From Ornithinibacillus bavariensis (GTDB lineage Bacteria; Bacillota; Bacilli; Bacillales; Amphibacillaceae), in the NCBI RefSeq assembly GCF_018333235.1, contig NZ_BORP01000002.1, positions 248,001-312,000 on the forward strand: 64,000 nt of DNA, in the 5' to 3' direction. This document shows, in pieces, positions 53,513 through 62,589 of the stretch. Position numbers and translations under genes: made by a program. The notes under the pieces were generated by a model, which searched no databases, was not told the origin of the DNA, and was given only the letters and a program-made list of their open reading frames with translations. How positions within the stretch are numbered: position 1 is the first letter of the stretch; every line of letters begins with the position of its first letter.

Positions 53513-54802
53513 ATGCAAAAGATGATAGTAGAGGGCGGTCATGTCTTAAACGGAAAAGTACGCATCAGTGGAGCAAAAAACAGCGCAGTAGCACTTCTCC
53601 CAGCTGCAATACTTGCGGACTCGGAGGTTACGATAGAAGGACTGCCACAAATTTCAGATGTATATACACTAAGTGATTTATTAGAGGAAATAGGCGGGAA
53701 TGTGTCTTGGGATGGACAGACCATACATATTAACCCGGAAAATATGATTTCAATGCCACTTCCAAATGGAAAGGTCAAAAAGCTTCGTGCTTCCTATTAT
53801 TTTATGGGAGCAATGCTTGGTAAATTTAAAAAGGCAGTTATTGGTCTTCCTGGTGGCTGTTTTCTAGGACCACGTCCAATTGACCAGCATATTAAAGGCT
53901 TTGAAGCACTTGGTGCGGAGGTAACCAATGAACAGGGTGCCATCTACCTGCGGGCAAATGAATTACGTGGTGCACGAATTTATCTTGACGTTGTAAGTGT
54001 TGGAGCCACCATCAATATTATGCTTGCTGCTGTAAAAGCAAAGGGTAAAACCATTATTGAAAACGCAGCTAAAGAGCCAGAAATTATTGATGTTGCTACC
54101 TTACTAACCAATATGGGTGCAAAGATAAAAGGTGTGGGGACAGATGTGATACGAATTGAAGGAGTCCCTTCTTTACACGGCTGCAGACATACGATCATTC
54201 CAGACCGTATCGAAGCAGGCACATATGCGATTGCTGCGGCTGCGGCTGGTAATGAAGTAATTATCGATAATGTGATTCCACAGCATTTAGAATCACTTCT
54301 TGCAAAACTGCGTGAGATGGGTATCACCGTAGAAGACTCAGACGATCAACTATATATTGCTCGTGCAAAAAACCCACTAAAGAGTGTTGATATTAAAACG
54401 TTAGTATATCCTGGATTCCCAACAGATTTACAGCAGCCATTTACAAGCCTACTAACAAAAGCACATCATACCGGGGTTGTAACAGATACCATTTATTCTG
54501 CTCGGCTTAAGCATATTGATGAATTGCGAAGAATGAATGCTTTGATTAAGGTCGAGGGTGGTTCAGCTATTGTATCTGGACCGGTTAATCTTGAGGGGGC
54601 ACGTGTCAAAGCAAGTGACCTTCGAGCAGGAGCAGCGTTAGTAATTGCGGGCTTAATGGCTAATGGAATAACTGAAATTACTGGGCTAGAACATATTGAT
54701 CGAGGATATGAAAATATGACAGAGAAATTAAATAGCCTTGGTGCTAACATTTGGCGTGAGGATATGTCTGAAGAGGAAGAATTACAATTCCAAAATTCTT
54801 AG
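53513..54802 (+). CDS. murA2: UDP-N-acetylglucosamine 1-carboxyvinyltransferase 2 (MurA2/MurAB)
   Basis: This 429-residue enzyme adds enolpyruvate to UDP-GlcNAc, the first committed step of peptidoglycan synthesis and the fosfomycin target. The catalytic cysteine is Cys116 in [16 protein letters not shown]. Other motifs are [29 protein letters not shown] and the C-terminal [11 protein letters not shown]. Position between tal and glpX marks it as the second copy (MurAB/MurZ) rather than the main MurA of low-GC Gram-positives, which is expected elsewhere. The ribosome site is weak (GCGGGG). An AT-rich 204-base gap precedes it with a small CATGAA/TTCATG hairpin. Confidence 0.95.
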   Translation: MQKMIVEGGHVLNGKVRISGAKNSAVALLPAAILADSEVTIEGLPQISDVYTLSDLLEEIGGNVSWDGQTIHINPENMISMPLPNGKVKKLRASYYFMGAMLGKFKKAVIGLPGGCFLGPRPIDQHIKGFEALGAEVTNEQGAIYLRANELRGARIYLDVVSVGATINIMLAAVKAKGKTIIENAAKEPEIIDVATLLTNMGAKIKGVGTDVIRIEGVPSLHGCRHTIIPDRIEAGTYAIAAAAAGNEVIIDNVIPQHLESLLAKLREMGITVEDSDDQLYIARAKNPLKSVDIKTLVYPGFPTDLQQPFTSLLTKAHHTGVVTDTIYSARLKHIDELRRMNALIKVEGGSAIVSGPVNLEGARVKASDLRAGAALVIAGLMANGITEITGLEHIDRGYENMTEKLNSLGANIWREDMSEEEELQFQNS

Positions 54803-54883
54803 AAAAAGGTACTTTTCAAAGTTATCCGTTTCATTGATTAGACCTTTGGGATGAGGCTATTTTCAAGTAGGGAGATGGATAAG

Positions 54884-55855
54884 ATGGAAAGAAGTTTAAC
54901 AATGGAAATCGTGCGCGTTACAGAGGCAGCAGCTCTTGCATCTGCCCGTTGGATGGGTAGAGGAAAAAAGGAAGAGGCTGATGATGCTGCAACTACGGCA
55001 ATGCGCGATGTTTTTAATACTATTCCAATGCAAGGCACGGTTGTTATTGGAGAAGGCGAAATGGATGAAGCACCAATGCTTTATATTGGTGAAAAACTGG
55101 GTACTGGCGTGGGACCAAAGGTAGATATAGCGGTTGATCCATTAGAAGGAACCAATATTGTAGCACGAGGAACCACTAATGCACTTGCAGTAATTGCTAT
55201 TGGTGACCATGGGCAAGTTCTTCATGCGCCAGATATGTACATGAAAAAAATAGCTGTCGGGCCAGAAGCAGTTGGTAAGATAGATATCAATGCATCAACC
55301 ATTGACAATTTAAAAGCTGTAGCAGAAGCAAAAAACAAAGATATTGAAGATCTAGTTGTCATGATTATGGATCGTCCACGTCATGAAAAGGTGATTGATG
55401 AGATTCGTGCAGCTGGTGCAAGAATTAAGCTATTTCAAGATGGTGATGTAGCCGCAGCCATTAATACTGCTTTTGATAACACTGGTGTCGATTTGTTTAT
55501 GGGCATTGGTGGAGCACCAGAGGGGGTAATTGCTGCTATTGCTTTAAAATGTCTAGGTGGTGAGATGCAAGGACAGCTTGTGCCTCAAAATGATGCAGAG
55601 ATAGAACGATGCAAGAAAATGGGTATTCCTGATATTAACAAAATCTTCTATATGGATGATTTATGTGGTGGAGAAGATGCTATCTTTGCTGCAACAGGCG
55701 TTACTGATGGAGAGCTCTTAAAGGGAGTTCAGTATAAAGGTTCGAAAGCAAGAACGCAAACTGTAGTAATGCGCGCCAAGAGTGGAACAGTACGTTTTAT
55801 TGATGGCGAGCATAGTCTTAAGAAGAAGCCAAATCTAGTCATGAAACCAGAATAA
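54884..55855 (+). CDS. glpX: class II fructose-1,6-bisphosphatase GlpX
   Basis: This 323-residue metal-dependent phosphatase hydrolyses fructose 1,6-bisphosphate for gluconeogenesis. Signature pieces are [22 protein letters not shown] at the N-terminus, [29 protein letters not shown] and the later [15 protein letters not shown] and [13 protein letters not shown]. The ATG at 54884 is 9 bases after GGGAG and gives the conserved [14 protein letters not shown] start; the frame extends 33 bases upstream with poorer starts. B. subtilis places glpX (ywjI) in the same slot, ahead of rho. A strong terminator follows. Confidence 0.94.
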   Translation: MERSLTMEIVRVTEAAALASARWMGRGKKEEADDAATTAMRDVFNTIPMQGTVVIGEGEMDEAPMLYIGEKLGTGVGPKVDIAVDPLEGTNIVARGTTNALAVIAIGDHGQVLHAPDMYMKKIAVGPEAVGKIDINASTIDNLKAVAEAKNKDIEDLVVMIMDRPRHEKVIDEIRAAGARIKLFQDGDVAAAINTAFDNTGVDLFMGIGGAPEGVIAAIALKCLGGEMQGQLVPQNDAEIERCKKMGIPDINKIFYMDDLCGGEDAIFAATGVTDGELLKGVQYKGSKARTQTVVMRAKSGTVRFIDGEHSLKKKPNLVMKPE

Positions 55856-55860
55856 GTAGT

Positions 55861-55900
55861 AAATCTCCTTCTGTATTTATGCAGAAGGAGATTTGTTAAC
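55861..55900 (+). terminator. glpX: terminator of glpX
   Basis: AAATCTCCTTCTG pairs perfectly with CAGAAGGAGATTT (13 bp, 7-base loop). It begins 5 bases after the glpX stop. The T tail is short. Confidence 0.88.
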
Positions 55901-56300
55901 TAATCTGCAAATTAACTGGAAGGTGCCTTTATATCAGTACTTTCCAATCCCTCACGATAACTATTTCTTCAAAAAAAGTATTGAATATTCCAATTAAAAC
56001 GTTTAACATTGTAAATGTTTAAGATAAGAGTTGTTTGGATACGATACAAAATAATAAGTCAAAAAACTGGAAATAATAATGCGAGGATGTATAAAATTTA
56101 AAAACTTCTATTCTAGCTTCTTAATATTCTTCCCTTCTACGCAAAGTATTCACATCAGGAAGTAATATCTCATATATTCGAATCAGATAAGCCTTATCAA
56201 GGATTAAAAGAATCAGACCCCTTACTGCGTATTTGTACCATACATACTCAGGAATGTATCTATCAAAATAGTAAAAATGTTAAAGGAATAGGCGTGATGA
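55901..56300 (+). other. rho upstream/leader region
   Basis: This 400-base AT-rich region has no acceptable ORF. It contains an imperfect palindrome TTTAACATT-GT-AAATGTTTAA (56002-56022), a possible TTGTTT...TAATAA promoter near 56030 and a small hairpin ATACAT/ATGTAT shortly before rho (about 56240-56262). A long leader fits the known autoregulation of rho in other bacteria, but no mechanism is visible. Confidence 0.4.
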
Positions 56301-57584
56301 ATGATGGCTGAACTAACATTAAGTAAACTTCAGGAATTAACATTAAAAGAAATTTATGCCTTAGCAAGAGAATATAAGGTATCCTATTATGCAAAATTAA
56401 CTAAAAAAGAATTAATATTTTCCATTTTAAAAGCACAGGCAGAAAAAGATGGATTTCTATTTATGGATGGAGTATTAGAAATTATTCCGTCAGAGGGCTT
56501 CGGTTTCTTGCGACCAATTAACTACTCTGCTAGTGCGGAGGATATTTATATTTCTGCATCGCAAATCCGTAGATTTGATTTGAGAAACGGGGATAAAGTA
56601 TCAGGGAAGGTACGCCCGCCGAAGGAAAATGAACGATATTATGGATTACTCCATGTTGATGCTGTAAACGGAGAGGACCCTGACTCGTCGAAGGAGCGTG
56701 TACACTTTCCAGCCCTAACAGCATTATATCCAGATCGTCTCATCAAGCTAGAGACAGCATCAAACAAACTTTCAACAAGAATTATGGATTTAATGGCACC
56801 TGTTGGATTTGGACAGCGGGGACTTATTGTCGCACCACCTAAGGCTGGTAAAACGATGCTGTTAAAGGAAATAGCAAACAGTATTACCTTAAACCATCCA
56901 GAAGCAAAATTAATTATTTTATTAGTAGACGAGCGTCCAGAAGAGGTAACAGATATCGAACGTTCCGTTAGCCCAGAGGTTGATGTAGTAAGTTCGACAT
57001 TTGATGAAGTACCAGAAAACCATATTAAAGTATCAGAGCTTGTTTTGGAACGAGCAATGCGACTAGTAGAGCACAAACGGGACGTCATTGTATTAATGGA
57101 TAGTATTACCCGTTTGGCGCGGGCATACAATTTAGTTATTCCACCTAGTGGTCGTACACTTTCTGGTGGTATTGACCCCGCAGCATTCCACCGTCCAAAG
57201 CGTTTCTTTGGAGCAGCCCGAAATATTGAAGAGGGTGGTAGCTTCACGATACTGGCAACGGCACTTGTTGATACAGGATCACGTATGGATGATGTCATTT
57301 ATGAAGAATTCAAAGGAACCGGTAATATGGAGCTACATTTAGACCGTAACCTGGCAAACCGGAGAATTTTCCCTGCAATCGATATTTTACGTTCAGGCAC
57401 TCGTAAAGAAGAGCTTTTAGTTGAAAAAAGTCAGTTAGACACGATGTGGGCGATTCGCAAAACAATGCAGGACTCACCAGACTTTCTCGAACGTTTCCTA
57501 AGAAGATTAAAAGCATCCGAAACAAATGAGGAATTTTTACAAAAAGTGGAAGAAGAAATGCAGCGTAAACGTGGATCGAAGTAA
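56301..57584 (+). CDS. rho: transcription termination factor Rho
   Basis: This 427-residue hexameric RNA helicase ends transcription of untranslated RNA. The N-terminal Rho-N SAP-like region ([27 protein letters not shown]) and the cold-shock-like RNA-binding domain ([20 protein letters not shown]) are followed by the ATPase core. Walker A is at residues 179-187 (PPKAGKTML), followed by [15 protein letters not shown] and the Q/R-loop region ([13 protein letters not shown]). The start is one of two adjacent ATG codons; AAAGGA lies 13 bases before the first. It lies in the conserved order glpX-rho-rpmE-tdk. Confidence 0.96.
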   Translation: MMAELTLSKLQELTLKEIYALAREYKVSYYAKLTKKELIFSILKAQAEKDGFLFMDGVLEIIPSEGFGFLRPINYSASAEDIYISASQIRRFDLRNGDKVSGKVRPPKENERYYGLLHVDAVNGEDPDSSKERVHFPALTALYPDRLIKLETASNKLSTRIMDLMAPVGFGQRGLIVAPPKAGKTMLLKEIANSITLNHPEAKLIILLVDERPEEVTDIERSVSPEVDVVSSTFDEVPENHIKVSELVLERAMRLVEHKRDVIVLMDSITRLARAYNLVIPPSGRTLSGGIDPAAFHRPKRFFGAARNIEEGGSFTILATALVDTGSRMDDVIYEEFKGTGNMELHLDRNLANRRIFPAIDILRSGTRKEELLVEKSQLDTMWAIRKTMQDSPDFLERFLRRLKASETNEEFLQKVEEEMQRKRGSK

Positions 57585-57633
57585 TTAAACGAAGCAAGAA
57601 ACTAATTTTCTCTATTATTTCATATAATTGTAC

Positions 57634-57662
57634 TTGAAATCAGTGTTCCGCACTGTTATAAT
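57634..57662 (+). promoter_or_regulatory. vegetative promoter of rpmE2
   Basis: TTGAAA (57634-57639) and TATAAT (57657-57662) are exactly 17 bases apart. The 80-base leader has short stems (TTTAGA/TCTAAA, CCTGA/TCAGG) that may be a ribosomal-protein leader. No Zur-type palindrome was seen. Confidence 0.65.
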
Positions 57663-57753
57663 TTTTTAGTGAGTTTAGAAAAGGTTTATACCTACCTGAG
57701 GCTCTAAAATAACTCTGTTTCCAAAGGATTCAGGGCAGAAGGAGTGGAAAGAC

Positions 57754-57999
57754 ATGAAAGAAGGAATTCATCCTGAGTACAGAAAAGTAGTATTTTTGGA
57801 TACTAGCTCAGACTTCAAATTCTTAAGCGGCTCTACGAAATACTCAGACGAAACAATTGAGTGGGAAGATGGTAACACATACCCATTAATTCGTGTTGAG
57901 ATCAGTTCAGAATCACATCCATTCTATACTGGTAAGCAAAAAACTGACACAGTTGGTGGACGTGTTGATCGCTTCAAGAAGAAATATAATATGAAATAA
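57754..57999 (+). CDS. rpmE2: 50S ribosomal protein L31, type B (zinc-independent)
   Basis: This 81-residue protein is ribosomal protein L31 of the longer type B. The sequence starts [19 protein letters not shown] and has [24 protein letters not shown] and [13 protein letters not shown]. It contains no cysteine at all, so it lacks the CxxC zinc site of type A L31. In B. subtilis the gene after rho is the zinc-binding RpmE, while the cysteine-free paralogue is elsewhere and induced on zinc starvation. Here the cysteine-free form occupies the rho locus with a consensus housekeeping promoter. AGAAGGAGTGG precedes the ATG. Confidence 0.96.
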   Translation: MKEGIHPEYRKVVFLDTSSDFKFLSGSTKYSDETIEWEDGNTYPLIRVEISSESHPFYTGKQKTDTVGGRVDRFKKKYNMK

Positions 58000-58067
58000 G
58001 ATGATTATTACTGCATGGCAGTGTGGTCAATGATACAATCTTGGGTGAGTTTACTCATGCCGGTAAG

Positions 58068-58104
58068 AAACAGGCAAATCTTTAGTGCTTTGCCTGTTTT
58101 TTAT
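58068..58104 (+). terminator. rpmE2: terminator of rpmE2
   Basis: AAACAGGCAAA pairs perfectly with TTTGCCTGTTT across a 10-base loop, followed by further T. Confidence 0.9.
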
Positions 58105-58203
58105 TTAGCTGATGGGGAAGGATAAACCTGTATCGGCTAGCTATAACTAATTATTGGACTAATACTTTTTAAACATAGAAGATACGAAGGGAGATCCCGA
58201 TAC

Positions 58204-58824
58204 ATGTATGTTATGAATCAAAGCGGCTGGCTAGAAGTAATCTGTGGCAGCATGTTTTCTGGTAAATCCGAAGAACTGATCCGTAGAGTAAGAAGAGCAA
58301 CTTATGCCAACCAAAAAATTCAAGTGTTTAAACCTGCAATTGATAATCGCTATGATGATGTTGCCGTAGTTTCTCACAATGGGAACTCAGTAAGAGCGAT
58401 TCCAGTCAATAGCTCAGCAGAAATCTTTGAAAAAATAGAATCGAATGTAGAAATCGTAGGAATTGATGAAGCACAATTCTTCGATGAAGATATAGTCTAT
58501 GTAGCAGAACAACTGGCAGACCGGGGTATCCGTGTTATAGCTGCTGGTCTCGACCTAGATTTCCGTGGTGAGCCATTCGGCCCAATGCCAGAGCTTATGA
58601 CTCTTGCTGAATCTGTTACGAAACTTAATGCGATTTGCCCAATCTGTGGATCTCCCGCAAGTCGCACACAGCGCTTAATAAATGGACAACCAGCATCCTA
58701 TAACGACCCCATTATCCTAGTTGGGGCATCTGAATCGTATGAACCAAGATGCCGCCATCACCACGAAGTCCCAAACCGCCCAACTAGTGCGGGAATGCGG
58801 AAGTTGCTAAATGTTGGAAAGTAA
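58204..58824 (+). CDS. tdk: thymidine kinase
   Basis: This 206-residue type II thymidine kinase phosphorylates thymidine in the salvage route. The P-loop is [14 protein letters not shown] (residues 15-28), the Walker B-like segment is [12 protein letters not shown], and [13 protein letters not shown] is the lasso-proximal motif. A structural zinc site is visible as CPICG near residue 148, with further ligands in [18 protein letters not shown] precedes the ATG. In B. subtilis tdk is close to prfA; here the NERD gene with its repeat arrays lies between. A terminator follows directly. Confidence 0.96.
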   Translation: MYVMNQSGWLEVICGSMFSGKSEELIRRVRRATYANQKIQVFKPAIDNRYDDVAVVSHNGNSVRAIPVNSSAEIFEKIESNVEIVGIDEAQFFDEDIVYVAEQLADRGIRVIAAGLDLDFRGEPFGPMPELMTLAESVTKLNAICPICGSPASRTQRLINGQPASYNDPIILVGASESYEPRCRHHHEVPNRPTSAGMRKLLNVGK

Positions 58825-58841
58825 GTTATTTGATATTCGAG

Positions 58842-58869
58842 AAGAGCATCTTATGGGGTGCTCTTTTTT
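58842..58869 (+). terminator. tdk: terminator of tdk
   Basis: AAGAGCA (58842-58848) pairs with TGCTCTT (58859-58865) across a 10-base loop, followed by TTTT. Confidence 0.85.
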
Positions 58870-58897
58870 GGTTGAGTGGTGTTGTAAAGTGGATATT

Positions 58898-59006
58898 CGC
58901 TGATATATTTGCAAAAACGCTGATAAAATTTAATGTGCGCTGATATTTTTAATAAATCGCTGATATAACAAATTATTCGCTGATAACCAGCTCGAGTGCG
59001 CTGATA
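58898..59006 (+). repeat. CGCTGATA array A, six copies phased at 20 bp
   Basis: CGCTGATA begins at 58898, 58918, 58938, 58958, 58978 and 58999: spacings 20, 20, 20, 20 and 21. The 12-13 bases between copies are AT-rich and differ from one another. All copies are in the same orientation. The array lies between the tdk terminator and the NERD-domain gene. Twenty bases is about two turns of DNA, so all copies face the same side of the helix. Confidence 0.95.
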
Positions 59007-59111
59007 AATGCTATTAATCTAATCAGAAGAATAAATAACATTTTTTTGTTTAAAAGAGGGATTATTTGTTGTTTGTAGAATTTGTAATAGGGAAGGAGGA
59101 GATAAGAAGAA

Positions 59112-60089
59112 ATGATAGTGAAACACCGTACTAAGCCAAAGGAACTGTATAAATTAGAAGCAGCTGTAAGAAGAGTTACACAAACACATCCCTACTATGA
59201 AAGGTTACAAATGGATTTAAAGAGGAAGAGACGGCAAATTACAGGTGAGAAAGAAGTAGATTATCCACTTCGTTTCTTAGAGGAGAAAGAAAACTTAATA
59301 CTCCATGACTTACGCCTTAAGGATGAACAAGGTTATTTCCAAATTGATTCGCTAATTATATGTAAGAAGTATTGTTTAATCTTAGAAATGAAGAATTGGT
59401 ACGGAACCATTCTATTTGATGAGAATAATCAAGTTATTAGAATAGGTGACGGTGGTAAAGAAGAAGGATTCCCCAATCCAATTCCTCAAGCACAGCTCCA
59501 GCAATATCGGCTAAAAAAATGGTTGTACAAAATTGGTATTACAGCTCATCCAGTTGAATACCTAGTGGTTATTAGCTTTCCCAGTACAATTATTAAAGCC
59601 ACCCCCAAAAGTAAAATCCCTGAGAGAGTCGTCCACAGCAAACAGTTAATATTTCATATTCATAAATTAGATAATCTGTATAATCCAACCACAATCACAA
59701 TTAGAAAACCGAAAAATATAGCAAAACGATTAGTTGAGTCCCATCAAGAAAGTGACAGGAACTTTTTCGATTCATACCGAATAACAATTAATGACCTTAT
59801 TAGAGGAGTGTTTTGTCCAGAATGCTCTTTTGTGCCAATGATAAGGGAACATCAAAAATGGGTATGTTCAAAATGTGGTTTTCAATCAACGGATGCTCAC
59901 ATACAGGCATTATCAGACTATAGCTATTTAATTAGTTCAACGATTACTAATAAAGCAGCAAGAGAATTTTTACAGGTTAGTTCACCACACGTAGTGAAAA
60001 GATTGCTTCAGCAAGGGGGCTATGAGCAGATTGGGATCAATAAAGGGCGAAAGTATAGGTTAGATTCTTTAAGAATACAAAATCGCTGA
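59112..60089 (+). CDS. NERD-domain nuclease-like protein with zinc ribbon
   Basis: This 325-residue protein has a nuclease-related (NERD) domain at about residues 45-160, of the PD-(D/E)xK fold. The likely active residues are Asp79 in YFQIDSLIICKKY and Glu92-x-Lys94 in LILEMKNWYGTI, and QAQLQQYRLKKWL provides the Q-helix. A zinc ribbon follows, with Cys235, Cys238, Cys252 and Cys255 (FCPECSF, VCSKCGF). The final 60 residues (NKAAREFLQVSSPHVVKRLLQQGG) look like a helix-turn-helix with a small wing. It has no signal peptide. GGAAGGAGG precedes the ATG. It is inserted between tdk and prfA. Repeat arrays lie on both sides, and its last codons and stop (AAT CGC TGA) are inside the first repeat of array B. 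The cellular target is unknown. Confidence 0.85.
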   Translation: MIVKHRTKPKELYKLEAAVRRVTQTHPYYERLQMDLKRKRRQITGEKEVDYPLRFLEEKENLILHDLRLKDEQGYFQIDSLIICKKYCLILEMKNWYGTILFDENNQVIRIGDGGKEEGFPNPIPQAQLQQYRLKKWLYKIGITAHPVEYLVVISFPSTIIKATPKSKIPERVVHSKQLIFHIHKLDNLYNPTTITIRKPKNIAKRLVESHQESDRNFFDSYRITINDLIRGVFCPECSFVPMIREHQKWVCSKCGFQSTDAHIQALSDYSYLISSTITNKAAREFLQVSSPHVVKRLLQQGGYEQIGINKGRKYRLDSLRIQNR

Positions 60090-60172
60090 TAAGTAGAAAA
60101 ATACGCTGATAAAATAATGTAAACGCTGATAAATGGCAAGATTCGCTGATAAAATGAATAAAGTCGCTGATA
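60084..60172 (+). repeat. CGCTGATA array B, five copies phased at 20 bp
   Basis: CGCTGATA begins at 60084, 60104, 60124, 60144 and 60165: spacings 20, 20, 20 and 21. The first copy contains the stop codon of the NERD gene. The last copy is followed by TAACACATTATTC, nearly the same as TAACAAATTATTC after copy 4 of array A, so the two arrays share some spacer sequence as well. Orientation is the same as in array A. Confidence 0.95.
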
Positions 60173-60268
60173 TAACACATTATTCACAGAAACAGTCAAA
60201 GAGACGATGACATTTTCTTTCGAAGTTCTGATTAGGTTCCTTGTACCATCTCGTTTTTTAAAGATATT

Positions 60269-60297
60269 TTGACCTCTACCCCTTTGTATACTATAAT
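60269..60297 (+). promoter_or_regulatory. vegetative promoter of prfA-prmC
   Basis: TTGACC (60269-60274) and TATAAT (60292-60297) are exactly 17 bases apart, 30 bases before the prfA ATG. It gives prfA transcription independent of the inserted NERD gene. Confidence 0.8.
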
Positions 60298-60327
60298 TAT
60301 ACTGTTAATCTGAGTGAGGTGACCGTG

Positions 60328-61398
60328 ATGTTAGATCGATTACAAGCTTTAGAAGATCGTTATAATAAATTAAATGAGTTATTAAGTGATCCGGAAGTAA
60401 TTAGTGATACAAATAAATTACGAGAGTATTCCAAGGAGCAGTCTGGACTGGAGGATGTGGTTCAGGCGTATCGTGAATATAAAGAAGTAACAGAGCAGCT
60501 GAAGGACGCTAAGGAAATGCTGGAGGACGACTTAGACAAAGAGATGTATGATATGGTTAAATCAGAAATCTCTGAGCTTAGTAAGTTAAAAGAAGAGTTG
60601 GAAGAGAAAATGAAGATTCTTCTATTACCAAAGGACCCGAATGATGACAAGGATGTATTCGTGGAAATTCGTGGTGCTGCTGGTGGGGATGAGGCTGCAT
60701 TATTTGCTGGGGACTTGTACCGCATGTATACACGTTATGTAGAGAGTCAAGGATGGAAAGCAGAAGTAATGGATGCACATACTACCGGTGTTGGTGGATA
60801 TAAAGAAATCATTTTCATGGTTAAAGGTCAGGGTGCTTACTCTAAGCTGAAGTTTGAAAATGGAGCTCATCGTGTTCAACGTGTCCCAGAAACCGAATCT
60901 GGTGGCCGAATTCATACATCTACTGCAACGGTTGCTGTTTTACCTGAGGCTGAAGAGGTAGAAGTGGAGCTTCATGATAAGGATATCCGTGTGGATCTAT
61001 TTGCATCCAGTGGACCAGGGGGACAAAGTGTTAACACGACCATGTCTGCTGTGCGTTTAACACACATACCAACAGGAATTGTTGTTTCGATGCAGGATGA
61101 AAAGTCACAGATTAAAAACAAAGAAAAAGCAATGAAGATACTTCGTGCTCGTGTATATGATAAATTCCAACAGGAAGCACAGGCCGAGTACGATGAACAC
61201 CGTAAAATGGCCGTTGGAACTGGGGACCGTTCGGAGCGAATTCGCACGTATAATTTCCCACAAAATCGTGTAACAGATCACCGAATTGGACTTACCATTC
61301 AAAAGCTTGATCAAATTCTAGAGGGTAAGCTAGATGAAGTGATTGATGCATTGATTATGGAAGAGCAAGCCAAAAAACTAGAGCAAATTGGTGAATAA
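60328..61398 (+). CDS. prfA: peptide chain release factor 1
   Basis: This 356-residue factor recognises UAA and UAG and triggers release of finished peptides. The codon-recognition tripeptide is Pro-Glu-Thr (residues 187-189, [15 protein letters not shown]). The catalytic GGQ is at residues 231-233 ([11 protein letters not shown]), whose glutamine is methylated by PrmC, encoded next. The ATG at 60328 is 6 bases after GAGGTG and gives 356 residues, the length of the B. subtilis protein; a GTG nine bases earlier is less likely. It is followed with one base between genes by prmC. Confidence 0.97.
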   Translation: MLDRLQALEDRYNKLNELLSDPEVISDTNKLREYSKEQSGLEDVVQAYREYKEVTEQLKDAKEMLEDDLDKEMYDMVKSEISELSKLKEELEEKMKILLLPKDPNDDKDVFVEIRGAAGGDEAALFAGDLYRMYTRYVESQGWKAEVMDAHTTGVGGYKEIIFMVKGQGAYSKLKFENGAHRVQRVPETESGGRIHTSTATVAVLPEAEEVEVELHDKDIRVDLFASSGPGGQSVNTTMSAVRLTHIPTGIVVSMQDEKSQIKNKEKAMKILRARVYDKFQQEAQAEYDEHRKMAVGTGDRSERIRTYNFPQNRVTDHRIGLTIQKLDQILEGKLDEVIDALIMEEQAKKLEQIGE

Positions 61399-61399
61399 C

Positions 61400-62248
61400 A
61401 TGTCTCAAAAACAATATGAAGTCCTACAGTGGGCTTCTCTTTTTTTAGAAAAAAATAATCGTGAAACACGTGTAGCTGATTTATTACTTCAGCATCATTT
61501 AGGTGTATCGAGAACACAGTTCTATGCCCGAATGAGAGATGAGATTCCGAATGAAATTGTGGAAAAATTTCACGCTGACATCGAGGACCATGTGAAGACT
61601 GGTGTGCCAATTCAGCATTTAACTGGCTATGAACACTTTTATGGCAGAAAATTTTCCGTTAACTCACATGTTTTAATTCCTCGTCCTGAAACCGAGGAGC
61701 TTGTGCAACATGTAATAAACCACTTACCAGAAAATGAATCAATTACGATTGTGGATGTAGGTACAGGCAGTGGTGTTATTGCTATTACTCTTGCACTGGA
61801 AGTTCCTAATGCAAAGATTATTGCTACGGATATTTCCGAAGAAGCGCTCCGAACAGCTAGAGCGAATGCGAGAAATTTACAAGCAAATATTACCTTTTTA
61901 CAAGGAAATTTTCTCGAACCTGTCATCGATAAAAATATTAAAGCAGACATAGTAGTTTCTAATCCACCATATATTTCCGAGGCAGAGAGGGAGGAACTTT
62001 CTGATACGGTTGTAAATCATGATCCAGAATTAGCATTGTTTGCAGCGGAAAATGGACTGGCAGCCTATCAGAAAATCTGCAGCCAGCTCCCACAAGTGAT
62101 ACTACCGAATGGTAGTGTAGCCTTTGAAATTGGCTATTTACAAGGTGAAGCAGTTCAAGCACTTATTAAGGAAAAGTTTCCTAAAAGCACGACAAATATA
62201 ATCAAGGATATCAATGGAAAAGATAGAATCGTTTTTGCTCAACTTTAA
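61400..62248 (+). CDS. prmC: peptide chain release factor N5-glutamine methyltransferase PrmC
   Basis: This 282-residue SAM-dependent enzyme methylates the GGQ glutamine of release factors. An N-terminal helical substrate-binding part (about residues 1-85) is followed by the Rossmann domain, with VDVGTGSGVIAITLAL (residues 118-133) and the catalytic NPPY at residues 188-191 (VVSNPPYISEAE). The ATG lies one base after the prfA stop, with GGTGA as ribosome site inside the end of prfA, so translation is coupled. The following 341-base gap contains no clear terminator. Confidence 0.95.
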   Translation: MSQKQYEVLQWASLFLEKNNRETRVADLLLQHHLGVSRTQFYARMRDEIPNEIVEKFHADIEDHVKTGVPIQHLTGYEHFYGRKFSVNSHVLIPRPETEELVQHVINHLPENESITIVDVGTGSGVIAITLALEVPNAKIIATDISEEALRTARANARNLQANITFLQGNFLEPVIDKNIKADIVVSNPPYISEAEREELSDTVVNHDPELALFAAENGLAAYQKICSQLPQVILPNGSVAFEIGYLQGEAVQALIKEKFPKSTTNIIKDINGKDRIVFAQL

Positions 62249-62495
62249 ACAGCTATACTTACTGAAAAAACATGAAACTGCCCGGATATGGAACGAAAAG
62301 AAATCGCCATGGAAGGTGTAGTTTTATTTTTTGTAAATAAAGCTATAGTAGTCATTCATATTATTTCTCGATGGTTATTATCGAATATATTGGCCAGAAG
62401 ATGCTGCTTCATTTCTCTTTCCTCTCTTAGATAATAAATAAAGTCTATGATTGTCTTATTATTCTCATAAAACTTTAAAAATTACTAGATTAGTA
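62249..62495 (+). other. intergenic region between prmC and spoIIR
   Basis: This is AT-rich sequence with only short frames and no ribosome sites worth accepting. No terminator, RNA gene or repeat was recognised. The spoIIR promoter candidate follows at 62496. Confidence 0.4.
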
Positions 62496-62525
62496 GTTTA
62501 AAAACTCTTCTCTAAGACCATACTG
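62496..62525 (+). promoter_or_regulatory. spoIIR: probable sigma-F promoter of spoIIR
   Basis: GTTTA (62496-62500) fits the sigma-F -35 GYWTA, and exactly 15 bases later GACCATACTG (62516-62525) fits the -10 GGNNANAMTR apart from its second base. spoIIR is a classic forespore sigma-F gene. Confidence 0.55.
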
Positions 62526-62589
62526 TGACTACATGGAAATATTAGGACAGGGGGAACTATTCTCATGTTCTGTTATGGGGGAAGAGGAA

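Noticed and set aside
58898-60172. CRISPR array interpretation of the CGCTGATA repeats
   Set aside because: The conserved unit is only 8 bases with 12-base gaps, far shorter than CRISPR repeats and spacers, and no cas gene is present.
62310-62430. Short open frame of about 40 codons between prmC and spoIIR
   Set aside because: It has no ribosome site, an unusual composition and no recognisable family.
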